Assembly (NCBI RefSeq): GCF_000633595.2
Contig: NZ_JIBU02000026.1
Location: 1 to 61,378 of the forward strand
Reading direction: 5' to 3'
From: Clostridium drakei
GTDB lineage: Bacteria; Bacillota; Clostridia; Clostridiales; Clostridiaceae
Length of the DNA: 61,378 nt
Each line of letters starts with the position of its first letter. Positions within the stretch are counted from its first letter, which is position 1. A program made the translations under genes and the position numbers. Below the pieces are notes generated by a model. The model was given only the letters and a program-made list of their open reading frames with translations. It did not search any database and was not told where the DNA came from. Shown here in pieces: positions 53,557 to 61,378 of the stretch.

Positions 53557-56500
53557 TTATTTGCCAATATCTATAACTTCATTAAACAATGACTCATTTT
53601 GGTCAATAGCTTCTTTAGAACCTTCTACAAAATACATATTTTGTTTTAAAACCTTATCAAGCATATCTCCATAGCTTCTTATATCCTCTGGTGTAGTTGT
53701 AAGCGCCTGTTTTTCATATTCAAGCAAATCATTTACAGAAGAATTAGTAAGATACATTGAATCACAAAGTGAACTTTCCATAAGTGGTCCATTGCTTTTT
53801 AAGTTAACATATTCTTTAACAGCACCTATAATATAATTTGTCATTTCGCTGTCTGTTGCTTTAAAGTTTTTAAGATAATCCACTGTACCCTTAAAAGCAT
53901 CTAAAGTTTCTTTAAGATTTGGATCTCTCATTGAAGCAAGTATAACCCTGCCATCAGATGAAAATGCACTTTGAACTCCATAAGCTCCGCCAGTTGTTCT
54001 TACCTTGTTCCACAAATATCCCATATTAAGTACATTTTGAAGTACCATCATTTTTCCATTGTAAGTATATCCTGCCTTTTTTAAATCTCCTCCCTGTATT
54101 ACTGTCTGCACCTTTGCAGTAGAAGAAAATGCAGCATTTTTATTAGGCTGAGCAAAAGTATACCTTTGATGTGGAAGTACTTCTGAATTAATTTTAGGAC
54201 TTATACGATCTATTTCCTTGCTAAATACTTTAGAATCATCTTCACTTCCACTATAACTCACTACAAGATTATCCCTATTAAATGCAAGATTACATGTATC
54301 CTTAAGGTTCTTAGAAATACTATCCCATTTTGCATCAAAATTGTTGTCTAAATCCTGTAAAAATTTATAATATGAAAGTCCTGTAATCGCTTCATTATAT
54401 CTTCCACTTTCATTCATATATGCATTCATTCTCATAATTGCAGTACTGCCTGCTCCTGATGTTAAAAGCATCTGTAGAGCTGATTTGTTCTGCCCTATAA
54501 TTTGTTTTATCCTTTGTTTATCATCAAATTTGCTGCTATTTATAATTTCGCTAATCATATCAAATGATTTTGAAATACTCTCCTGTGGTACTAAAATAGC
54601 TGCTGTAACTTTAGGGTTGTAATTATCAGAATTTTTACTGTTTGCCATTGCTGAAGGAACAAAAGTTATATTTCCTCCTGTATATTGCAGCATTTCATTT
54701 GAAAGTCCTTTATAATCATGTTCCTTAGTATCTACATTTCCAAGTAATGAACAAAGTAAACTTAAATATTGTAATTTATCCTGAGGAACCTTGGTTGTAT
54801 CAAAGTAAAAACTTATAATTGAAAGTCCATTTAAATCCGCATTATGTTTAAGTACTTTCATACCTGACTGATTTTGAACCCCATAACTTAAATTTGGCAT
54901 TTCAGGTTTAACATCCTTAAGAGAAAGCTTTGGTAAAGTTTCAAGTGCTTCCTTAGAATCTTCAGTTTTCTGCCATACATTAAAATCTTCAGTACCTTTT
55001 AAAAGAGAATTGACTCCTGTTTCACCAATTTGACTCTTATAGCTTGCAAGCTTTTTAGCTGTATTTTCAGTATTTTTACTTTCAAGTCCTGCTTCAGGTT
55101 TTAACACAACTAATGAATGGTAGTTATTTGAAAGCAAACATTTGTTAATTAAGTTTTGGAAATACTTATTTTGATCTGTTTCCTTAATTTTTTTCATAAC
55201 ACTATCTGTTTCAAAATACATTGTAGGATCCTTATCATATATCCATGTAGATAGTGCAGTTTGTGATAAAATCAATCCATTTCCACCAAGCATAGGAGTT
55301 ACAAGATTTTCAGAGCGATTGCTTATATCATAAGATGCCATGGCAGATTTAATAAAATCTTTGTCAAATCCATTTTTTGAAATACTATCTAAAGTATTAA
55401 AAATTGTCTTTTCAAAAACTTCTTTTGAAGCTTCATCAGAATTAATAGCACTAATTGAAAATATAGGTTGGGCACCCTGCATACTAAAAGAACAACTTAC
55501 ATTTTCTGCAATACCAGCGTCAGTAAGTGCTTTTTTTAGTGGAGCATTATCTGTTCCCATAAGCAAATAATCTAAAAAGCTAAGTGCCACATTTGTTTCC
55601 TTATCCTCTATGCTGCCTGTGACAAAATTTAATGAAAGATATGTTTTCTTTTTTGCATCTCCATCTTTAGGTATAGGATAAGATACTACCTTCACAGGAA
55701 TATTGGATAAAGGTTTTTGAGTTTTAATAGAAGTGTCCACATTAACTTTATCAAATTTACTTAAATAGTTGCTATCAATAAATTTCAAATATTCTCCTAT
55801 ATCCAATTTACCATATAAATATATATAACTATTTGAAGGTGTATAATTTTTCTTATAAGTTGAAATTAATTGTTCTCTTGTAAGAGTAGGAATAACATCT
55901 GGATTTCCACCTGAATCCCATTTAGAAGATGTATCAGGGAAAAGTGATTGAGTTATTGCATTACGTAAAAGCCATTGAGGATTGGAATAATTACCTTTCA
56001 TTTCATTATACACAACTCCATTAACTGAAAGAGCTGAATCCTTTGCTGGAAGTTCATATCTCCAGCCTTCTTGTTTAAATATATTTGGATCAGTAGTTAG
56101 TTTTGGATAAAATACTGCATCTAAATATACTCCAATAAGATTTTTAAGATCCTGTTCATTAGTACTTGCTACAGGAAATGTAGTGTAATCAGTGCTAGTC
56201 ATGGCATTGATAAATGAACCAAGTGATCCTTTAAGTATTTCTTTAAATGGAGATTTTACTGCATAATTTTTAGAACCATCAAGAACTGAATGTTCAATAA
56301 TATGATTAACTCCAGTGTTGTCTGTAACAGGTGTACGGAAAGTAATATCAAAAACTCTTTGTGTATCATCATTTTTAATGTACATAAGCTTTGCACCTGT
56401 TTTCACATGAGTAAACATCATAACAGTAGATTTACTCTTTTGCTCTTCCTTAACTGAAGCAAGTTGGAATCCATAATAGTTTTTACCTACTTCAGGGCTT

Positions 56501-56616
56501 GTAATATCTGCATTTGCTGCATAAACAGTTTGTCCCACAAATGACATATTACAGAAAGAAAATAACATAAAAAATGCTAAAATAAAAATGCTAGATTTTT
56601 TTAAAAATACTTTCAT
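53557..56616 (-). CDS. Secreted M16C-family metalloprotease
   Basis: A 1019-residue insulinase-family zinc protease with an N-terminal signal peptide (MKVFLKKSSIFILAFFMLFS, cleavage near YAANA). The inverted zinc motif HxxEH is HIIEH (105-109), and a later Glu in VVYNEMKG is the expected third ligand. The R/Y substrate-binding pair of the second half is represented by RTTGGAYGV. Length and order match presequence-protease-like M16C enzymes that degrade peptides. It follows the response regulator by about 26 bases as an operon. I chose ATG 56616, 9 bases after GGGGG. Confidence 0.92.
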   Translation of the reverse strand: MKVFLKKSSIFILAFFMLFSFCNMSFVGQTVYAANADITSPEVGKNYYGFQLASVKEEQKSKSTVMMFTHVKTGAKLMYIKNDDTQRVFDITFRTPVTDNTGVNHIIEHSVLDGSKNYAVKSPFKEILKGSLGSFINAMTSTDYTTFPVASTNEQDLKNLIGVYLDAVFYPKLTTDPNIFKQEGWRYELPAKDSALSVNGVVYNEMKGNYSNPQWLLRNAITQSLFPDTSSKWDSGGNPDVIPTLTREQLISTYKKNYTPSNSYIYLYGKLDIGEYLKFIDSNYLSKFDKVNVDTSIKTQKPLSNIPVKVVSYPIPKDGDAKKKTYLSLNFVTGSIEDKETNVALSFLDYLLMGTDNAPLKKALTDAGIAENVSCSFSMQGAQPIFSISAINSDEASKEVFEKTIFNTLDSISKNGFDKDFIKSAMASYDISNRSENLVTPMLGGNGLILSQTALSTWIYDKDPTMYFETDSVMKKIKETDQNKYFQNLINKCLLSNNYHSLVVLKPEAGLESKNTENTAKKLASYKSQIGETGVNSLLKGTEDFNVWQKTEDSKEALETLPKLSLKDVKPEMPNLSYGVQNQSGMKVLKHNADLNGLSIISFYFDTTKVPQDKLQYLSLLCSLLGNVDTKEHDYKGLSNEMLQYTGGNITFVPSAMANSKNSDNYNPKVTAAILVPQESISKSFDMISEIINSSKFDDKQRIKQIIGQNKSALQMLLTSGAGSTAIMRMNAYMNESGRYNEAITGLSYYKFLQDLDNNFDAKWDSISKNLKDTCNLAFNRDNLVVSYSGSEDDSKVFSKEIDRISPKINSEVLPHQRYTFAQPNKNAAFSSTAKVQTVIQGGDLKKAGYTYNGKMMVLQNVLNMGYLWNKVRTTGGAYGVQSAFSSDGRVILASMRDPNLKETLDAFKGTVDYLKNFKATDSEMTNYIIGAVKEYVNLKSNGPLMESSLCDSMYLTNSSVNDLLEYEKQALTTTPEDIRSYGDMLDKVLKQNMYFVEGSKEAIDQNESLFNEVIDIGK

Positions 56617-56642
56617 TAACATCATCCCCCTTTATTACATTT

Positions 56643-57350
56643 TTAATATATTTTTTCTCCTATAAATTTATAACCTGTTCCCCATACAGTTTGAATAAAC
56701 ATCGGATTTTTACTGCTATCTCCCATTTTTTCCCTTAATTCTTTAATATGTACTGTTACCGTATTGTTTCCTTCCATGTCTATACTATTCCATATATGAT
56801 GATATAGTTCTTCCTTTGAAAATACCTTGTTAGGATTTTGAGCCATAAGTTGTAGCAAGTCAAATTCTTTTAATGTCATTTGGATCTCTTGTCCATTTAT
56901 AGTAACTTTCTTTTCTTCGGGTATTATAATAAGATCTTTTTTAAATTTCAAAATGCCATTTGATATTAAAGTTTTGTCTATTCTTCTATATCTTCTTAAA
57001 TGTGCTTCTACTCTTGCAGCAACTTCGGTTAAACTAAATGGTTTAGTTATATAATCATCTGCACCAAGTTTTAACCCATTAACCTTATCAATATCTGTTT
57101 GCTTTGCGCTAAGTATCATTATTGGTATACCTTCACTAATCCATCTTATATTTTTGCAAAGAGTAAATCCATCCATTTCAGGAAGCATTATATCTATCAT
57201 CACCAATTCAAATTTATACTTCTTAAAATCCTCCAATCCTTCCTTACCAGTTGATGACCAATTAACTTCATAACCTTCTTTTTCGAGATACTCCTTTAAA
57301 ATATTTGCAATTGCTTCATCATCTTCGACTATTAGCAGTTTTTCTTTCAC
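56643..57350 (-). CDS. OmpR-family response regulator
   Basis: A 235-residue regulator: receiver domain with D53 (MIDIMLPEMDG), the acidic pair ED near 9-11 and K104 (LSAK), then an OmpR/PhoB winged helix (TLKEFDLLQLMAQNPNKVFS, VWGTGYKF). The start is GTG after AGGAGG. It leads the operon with the M16 gene. No kinase is adjacent; the box upstream of its own promoter recurs before the kinase operon and the lipoprotein, so it is the likely binder. Autoregulation is expected. Confidence 0.93.
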   Translation of the reverse strand: MKEKLLIVEDDEAIANILKEYLEKEGYEVNWSSTGKEGLEDFKKYKFELVMIDIMLPEMDGFTLCKNIRWISEGIPIMILSAKQTDIDKVNGLKLGADDYITKPFSLTEVAARVEAHLRRYRRIDKTLISNGILKFKKDLIIIPEEKKVTINGQEIQMTLKEFDLLQLMAQNPNKVFSKEELYHHIWNSIDMEGNNTVTVHIKELREKMGDSSKNPMFIQTVWGTGYKFIGEKIY

Positions 57351-57373
57351 TATTACTTCCTCCTACATAATTA

Positions 57374-57425
57374 ATTATATAGTTCCTTATTTTAAATTCT
57401 ATAAAACTTAATAATTTCTTTATAA
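57374..57425 (-). promoter_or_regulatory. Response regulator promoter with autoregulatory box
   Basis: TTATAAAGAAATTATTAAG (minus strand, 57407-57425) ends 27 bases before TATAAT (57374-57379). The rest of the 300-base gap up to 57653 is AT-rich without a gene. Confidence 0.75.
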
Positions 57426-57653
57426 TTAAAATATTTATAATAAAAAACAGCTCTAGTACATATATGAAAGTTTAGTACAAATAGCCACTTTAAATGAAAT
57501 TATAACATATATTTTCCAATTCCTCAATTTTCAACTCCCAGTTATCTATATTAAATAGGTTTCATTGACTTAACTATATACTTTTTCTATAATTGAGTGG
57601 CACATACTAGTTTTTATTAAATTCATTTTAAACATGGGGGGTATATAATCTGA

Positions 57654-58325
57654 ACTCAAAATGCGAGAATACCTTCTGATTCTGAAATAAAATCGAATTT
57701 ACCCTTAATAGGATACGATAAAATCAGCATTAATGAAGCTGACAGCAGTATTATGCTTCAAAAGGCAGGTATGTCCATAGACTTAGGAGGTATTGCTAAA
57801 GGTTTTGCTTGTGATGAAGTATTAAAAATTTATAAAAAGTATAATATAAAGAATGGTCTTATAAATTTGGGAAACAGCAGTACATATGCTGTTGGTCAAA
57901 ATGAAAGTAAGTCACCATGGTCTGTGGCAATTCAACATCCTAGAAGCAATAGTAGTGATAATTTTCTTGGAATCATTGGGATATCTAATAAAGCTTTATC
58001 TACATCAGGTGACTATGAAAGATATTTTATGAAAAATGGTAAAAGATATCATCATATAATTGATCCACATACAGGATATCCTGCAGATAATGGTGTTATC
58101 AGTGATACAATAATGGCTGATGGAAATCTTAGTGATAGTTCTATGATTTGTGACCTTCTGTCAACAACTGTATTTATATTAGGAAGAGAAAAAGGTATTC
58201 AATTTGTAGAAAACTTGCCAAAAGTAAACTGTGAAATTACTACATCTGATTATAAAATATACACTTCATCAGGATTAAAAGACAAAATCCAAGATATAAA
58301 TAAAGATTTTAAATACATAAAATAG
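57654..58325 (+). pseudogene. apbE: 5'-truncated FAD:protein FMN transferase (ApbE) remnant
   Basis: An open frame continues upstream of the first ATG (57753): from a stop at 57651 it reads QNARIPSDSEI..., then GYDKISINEAD and MSIDLGGIAKGFACDE, all typical of the middle and C-terminal part of ApbE, including the late HHIIDPHTGYPA and the DG...SDSSMICDLLSTTV region. About 110-130 N-terminal residues (signal peptide and FAD-binding start) are missing, and no start codon or ribosome site lies in the homologous part before 57753. The remnant is about 223 codons and probably not functional. It is divergent from the response regulator, consistent with a deletion upstream. Confidence 0.82.
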
Positions 58326-58368
58326 CATTTTAAATATAATAGTTTTTATAAATTATTTAAAACCAAAA

Positions 58369-58440
58369 TAAGAACATATTTTTTAACTTAAACTTCCCTT
58401 TTTAACACGTTTATTTAAGTTTTAAAAAATAATGTTCTTA
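58369..58440. terminator. Bidirectional terminator
   Basis: Long arms beginning TAAGAACAT and ending ATGTTCTTA, with inner TTTTTTAA/TTAAAAAA and CTTAAA/TTTAAG pairing and small bulges, lie between the apbE remnant (+) and the ATC-hydrolase gene (-). Confidence 0.7.
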
Positions 58441-58472
58441 CTTATTGGCTTTAATAAATAAATTTCATATAA

Positions 58473-58928
58473 TCATTTTCTATCTTTAACTATAAACCTA
58501 CAACATCTCTCCCCATTAGTTTTGCATAAAGGCCTTTCAAAATCTAGATTAAATTTATTATATAAAACAGCATCTATTTCACAATACAATGCTCCAATGT
58601 CCTCTGCTTCTAATTGTTCCCACATGTCATGCATAGGACAATACGTAATATCACAAGGATTATTTGGGTCTTTTTCCCATGAAATTGATGGCATATCTTT
58701 TATTTTGGCAAAAGTTTCTGCACTTATTTCAAGTCCTTTTTCTTTAGCTTCTTCTAGCATAACTTCAGCTCTTGCTTCACCAAATTTAGTTATGGCAGCT
58801 CTGACTGCTTTTTTTCCCTCTTCTTCACCTAATCTATCTATCATTTCCTTTGCCATAAAATAATGTAACTCAGCCATAAGCTTTGCCATTCTTCCTACTG
58901 GATCATCAGTGCTTCTTATTTTACTCAT
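58473..58928 (-). CDS. L-2-amino-thiazoline-4-carboxylate hydrolase family protein
   Basis: A 151-residue protein of the ATC-hydrolase family (PF14196-like): MAELHYFMAKEMIDRLGEEE, the Cys-containing DITYCPMHDMWEQL and the CCRFIVKDRK end. Characterised members open the thiazoline ring of ATC on the way to L-cysteine; many family members are uncharacterised. It follows proC by 53 bases with no terminator between, so it shares the SAM-riboswitch-controlled transcript, which supports a sulfur-related role. AAGGAAG precedes the ATG. Confidence 0.8.
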   Translation of the reverse strand: MSKIRSTDDPVGRMAKLMAELHYFMAKEMIDRLGEEEGKKAVRAAITKFGEARAEVMLEEAKEKGLEISAETFAKIKDMPSISWEKDPNNPCDITYCPMHDMWEQLEAEDIGALYCEIDAVLYNKFNLDFERPLCKTNGERCCRFIVKDRK

Positions 58929-58981
58929 ACTCTATCTTCCTTCCACATCATCAAGTTATTTTATTATTTAAAACACAACTA

Positions 58982-59824
58982 TTATTCTGATTTTTTTGCA
59001 ACTTGTTCCATTCGTACTTTACCAGCTTCAATAGCATTCATCACAGTACCTCTAAATGCACCTTGTTCTAAAGCTCTAACTCCTGCAATAGTAGATCCTC
59101 CTGGAGAGCAAACCTTATCTTTTAAACTTCCTGGATGCTCACCAGTTTCTAAAACCATCTTAGCTGCTCCCATAACTGTTTGTGCTGCCAAAGTTTGAGC
59201 CATTTCACGAGGGACTCCCAATTCCACTCCACCATCAGCCATAGCCTCAATAAGCATATAAACATATGCAGGTCCACAACCACTTACGGCCATTACAGAA
59301 TCAATTAAATTCTCAGGAACTAAATAAGTTACTCCCAAAGTTTCAAAAATTTTAAGAGCCAATTCAGAATGTTCATCCTTTGCATTTTTACCCTTTGCCA
59401 CTCCTGAAGCTCCAACATTAACTAGCATAGGTGTATTTGGTATTACTCTAATCACAGGGATTTCTCTTAAATATTTTTCAATAAATGAAGTATTTATACC
59501 TCCTACAATTGAAATTACAAGTTGATTTTCCTTATGCCAGTTACAATCCTGTATAAGTTCCAAAACCTCCTTTATGACTTGTGGTTTAACACATAAAAAT
59601 AGAATATCGCAATTATCTATTAAATAACTGTAACCTGTACTTTTATCACTACTTGAATTAACTACATCAAGTTTTTCTTTAATATATTGAAGTCTAGAAT
59701 CTAAAATATCCATGGCATATACATCACAAGGAGATACGAGCTCTGCTTTTAGTAGCCCCCTCATTATAGCTTCTCCCATTTGTCCAGCTCCAATAAAACC
59801 AATTTTTTTACCTAAAGTTCCCAT
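58982..59824 (-). CDS. proC: Pyrroline-5-carboxylate reductase family protein
   Basis: A 280-residue ProC. The Rossmann motif is IGFIGAGQMGEAIM, and the family signature region covers VSGCGPAYVYMLIEAMADGG and CSPGGSTIAGVRALEQGAFR. It reduces pyrroline-5-carboxylate to proline with NAD(P)H; relatives can also handle related cyclic imines. I chose ATG 59824 because AAGGG lies 9 bases upstream. The gene is the first after a SAM-I riboswitch, unusual for a proline enzyme, and is followed by the ATC-hydrolase gene. A role in a sulfur heterocycle pathway is possible but inferred. Confidence 0.92.
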   Translation of the reverse strand: MGTLGKKIGFIGAGQMGEAIMRGLLKAELVSPCDVYAMDILDSRLQYIKEKLDVVNSSSDKSTGYSYLIDNCDILFLCVKPQVIKEVLELIQDCNWHKENQLVISIVGGINTSFIEKYLREIPVIRVIPNTPMLVNVGASGVAKGKNAKDEHSELALKIFETLGVTYLVPENLIDSVMAVSGCGPAYVYMLIEAMADGGVELGVPREMAQTLAAQTVMGAAKMVLETGEHPGSLKDKVCSPGGSTIAGVRALEQGAFRGTVMNAIEAGKVRMEQVAKKSE

Positions 59825-59854
59825 TCTCATCATCCCTTACATAATTATTTTATA

Positions 59855-60006
59855 AATAAAAACAAAGTTCAAGGAAAACCTTGAACTAAACAAACAGCGT
59901 TATCCTTATCTTTCAGCTTAAGCTGCAGGAATTGACACCAATGTACCATAAATAATACTGGTTGTCGGGTTTCATTGGGCCAGTCCCTCCACCACTCTTG
60001 ATAAAC
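59855..60006 (-). promoter_or_regulatory. SAM-I (S-box) riboswitch with terminator before proC
   Basis: On the minus strand the aptamer core shows AGAGTGGTGGAGGGACTGGC, then AATGAAACCCGACAACCAG, GGTGTCAATTCCTGCAG and GAAAGATAAG, the conserved S-box order (P1 near 60000-60005 and 59906-59911). The expression platform is a terminator, GTTCAAGG/CCTTGAAC with a 4-base loop (59867-59886), followed by TTTGTTTTT, 30 bases before the proC start. SAM binding should therefore cause premature termination, with expression rising when SAM or methionine is low. Confidence 0.96.
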
Positions 60007-60028
60007 AAATTTTCAATTTATTATTTGT

Positions 60029-60057
60029 ATTATACTAACAAACAATTTCTCTGTCAA
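60029..60057 (-). promoter_or_regulatory. Consensus sigma-A promoter of the riboswitch operon
   Basis: TTGACA (60052-60057) and TATAAT (60029-60034) are separated by exactly 17 bases, matching the full consensus. The predicted start is just before the riboswitch. Confidence 0.93.
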
Positions 60058-60115
60058 CAGAATTTTCTTTATTTTTCATTTTCTTTTAATATAATGAGCT
60101 TATTCACAATGTTCA

Positions 60116-60673
60116 TTATATTTTGAAATAATAAATTATATGTTGAAAAATTACTGTTTCATCTGTTATATTCCTATAGCAGTGAGCTTTATTGGCAAAA
60201 TATCTTATTGCATCTCCATATGTTAGTTTATACACAAAATCACCTATAACTACTTCCATCTCTCCTTTTGAAACAACAATATATTCTTCTGTACCTTCAT
60301 TATGTGGTACAGATTTATGATCACATCCTGGTTCTAATTCAATAGTAAACACTTCAAATCTCCTAGTATTGTCATAAGGAAACAATGGATACACCATCAT
60401 TTTTTTATCATTTTCTATTATTGGTTTAATATTATTATGAGAAACATATACAATTTCTCTATTTTCTTCTTCCATAAAATATGAAAAAGATACATTCAAT
60501 CCTGTAGCTATTTTCCACAATGTAGTTACTGTTGGATTTGAAATACCTTTTTCTATTTGTGCCAACATTCCCTTACTTACTCCACTAAGTTCAGCAACCT
60601 TATCTAAACTCAATCCTTTTTGTTTTCTAATATTGTTCAAATTTTTTCCTATTATTAAATTAAAATCTTTCAT
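60116..60673 (-). CDS. XRE-family regulator with C-terminal cupin domain
   Basis: A 185-residue regulator: N-terminal HTH_3 (LNNIRKQKGLSLDKVAELSG, then GISNPTVTTLWKIATGLNV) and a C-terminal cupin (about 105-180; HNEGTEEYIVVSKGEMEVV, GDAIRYFANKAHCYRN). Such proteins sense small ligands and repress or activate neighbours. GGAGG precedes the ATG. It is divergent from ybaK across a 22-bp perfect palindrome, the likely operator. Confidence 0.93.
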   Translation of the reverse strand: MKDFNLIIGKNLNNIRKQKGLSLDKVAELSGVSKGMLAQIEKGISNPTVTTLWKIATGLNVSFSYFMEEENREIVYVSHNNIKPIIENDKKMMVYPLFPYDNTRRFEVFTIELEPGCDHKSVPHNEGTEEYIVVSKGEMEVVIGDFVYKLTYGDAIRYFANKAHCYRNITDETVIFQHIIYYFKI

Positions 60674-60709
60674 TTTTTCCCTCCAGCATATTGTGTGTTA
60701 TATTATATG

Positions 60710-60731
60710 TGTGTATAATATATTATACACA
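60710..60731. promoter_or_regulatory. 22-bp perfect palindrome, probable operator of the XRE-cupin regulator
   Basis: Half-sites TGTGTATAATA and TATTATACACA meet with no spacer. The centre contains TATAAT/ATTATA words in both directions, so a bound regulator could cover the -10 elements of both divergent genes. Confidence 0.7.
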
Positions 60732-60797
60732 TATTTTTTAATATTTACTATAATAATTTAAGATGAAAATAACAGTTAAATTGAGGAGGTAATTTTC

Positions 60798-61277
60798 ATG
60801 TCATCTAATTTAAAGAAAAGTGCTCAAAAAGTTCAAACTGTGCTTAATGAATTTGGATTTGAACTTAATGTAGTTGAATTATCAGATTCTACTCGTACTG
60901 CTCAGGAAGCAGCAAACACTATAGGCTGCACAGTAAGTCAAATAGCTAAGTCATTAATTTTTAAAGGTAAGAGTTCTCAAAAACCTATTCTAATTATAGC
61001 AAGCGGCACAAATAGAGTAAATGAAAAAGTCATTAAAGAACATATAGGCGAAAAACTTCAAAAAGCAGATGCCAACTTTGTATTAGAACACACAGGTTTT
61101 GCCATAGGTGGCATTCCCCCTATTGGTCATAAAGATTCTATTATTACATTAATCGATGAAGATTTACTACAGTATGATGAAATATGGGCTGCAGCAGGTA
61201 CACCTAACGCTGTTTTTAAATTAACTCCAAAAATTCTAGTAGAAATAACAAAAGGAGATGTTATCTCTATTAAATAA
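60798..61277 (+). CDS. YbaK/EbsC-type aminoacyl-tRNA deacylase
   Basis: A 159-residue YbaK/ProX-fold protein that hydrolyses mischarged tRNA, typically Cys-tRNA(Pro). The family is evident from CTVSQIAKSLIFKGKSSQKP, the KVIKEHIGEK stretch and the TGFAIGGIPPIGHKD loop. GAGGAGG precedes the ATG. It is divergent from the XRE-cupin regulator, perhaps under its control. The last 100 bases of the window hold no feature I can support. Confidence 0.92.
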   Translation: MSSNLKKSAQKVQTVLNEFGFELNVVELSDSTRTAQEAANTIGCTVSQIAKSLIFKGKSSQKPILIIASGTNRVNEKVIKEHIGEKLQKADANFVLEHTGFAIGGIPPIGHKDSIITLIDEDLLQYDEIWAAAGTPNAVFKLTPKILVEITKGDVISIK

Positions 61278-61378
61278 TTATTAACTCACTTTCTCACGTA
61301 TAATTTTGAGGTAATATAAGCACATTGCGACACAACTTTTTAGGTGGAGTCCGCATTGAATATATGGTGTATAAAAGC

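Noticed and set aside
57753-58325. Short intact ApbE starting at ATG 57753
   Set aside because: Clear ApbE homology continues in frame upstream of this ATG to 57654, so the ATG is internal and the gene is truncated.
61278-61378. Start of a further gene or RNA at the window end
   Set aside because: The last 100 bases contain no supported ribosome site, hairpin or recognisable motif.

Overview
The window is AT-rich DNA (roughly 27-30 percent GC by eye) with strong AGGAGG-type ribosome binding sites and many hairpin-plus-T-run terminators. It encodes rubrerythrin, an LevR/CelR sigma-54 activator, DUF1540, ComFB and HD-GYP proteins. This fits an anaerobic Firmicute, most likely Clostridium sensu stricto. 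The species cannot be fixed from the sequence. I found no rRNA, tRNA, CRISPR array or insertion sequence. It reads as chromosomal backbone with a few accessory-looking spots: one integrase-like gene, one gene remnant and several long palindromes.

Layout. 1-9500: a nitroreductase; a beta-glucoside PTS operon (IIB-IIC-IIA-6-phospho-beta-glucosidase) behind a good -24/-12 promoter, with its LevR-type activator gene directly upstream; then a divergent EamA exporter/LysR pair. 9500-15000: LytTR/DUF3021, a Nudix protein with an NrtR-like C-terminus, DegV, an AI-2E family permease and an HD-GYP phosphodiesterase. 15000-17100: a candidate small RNA with its own promoter, then the molybdopterin genes mog-moaC-MOSC. 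17100-24800: a GH113-like membrane-anchored protein, DUF441, a cytoplasmic GH13 enzyme, a TPR protein, DUF1540, reverse rubrerythrin and a YtrA-type GntR/ABC operon. 24800-35400: a very large CPBP-protease fusion, a chemoreceptor, acylphosphatase, an alpha/beta hydrolase, DUF2207, coiled-coil proteins and ComFB. 35400-45200: an orphan fucose/arabinose isomerase family gene behind an operator-covered promoter, a Lon-like protease, a SWIM-SNF2 helicase, a tyrosine-recombinase/HTH fusion and a rhodanese lipoprotein.

46600-57430 looks like one dispersed regulatory system. A histidine kinase with an ABC exporter, a response regulator with a secreted M16 protease, and a lipoprotein lie in three transcription units. 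Each unit has the same 19-bp box (two TTATWAAG half-sites 11 bp apart) about 26-27 bp upstream of a TATAAT -10 element. I infer that this box is the response regulator's binding site and that the kinase and regulator are partners although about 6 kb apart. Two tandem DUF1835 paralogues lie between them.

57600-61378: a 5'-truncated apbE remnant; proC and an ATC-hydrolase family gene behind a consensus promoter and a textbook SAM-I riboswitch with terminator; then an XRE-cupin regulator divergent from ybaK, with a 22-bp perfect palindrome between them. SAM control of a proline-type reductase together with a possible cysteine-forming hydrolase is unusual and suggests a sulfur-related role. The strongest candidates for something undescribed are the split two-component regulon, the SAM-controlled proC/ATC-hydrolase pair, the candidate small RNA near 15.2 kb and the integrase/HTH fusion.
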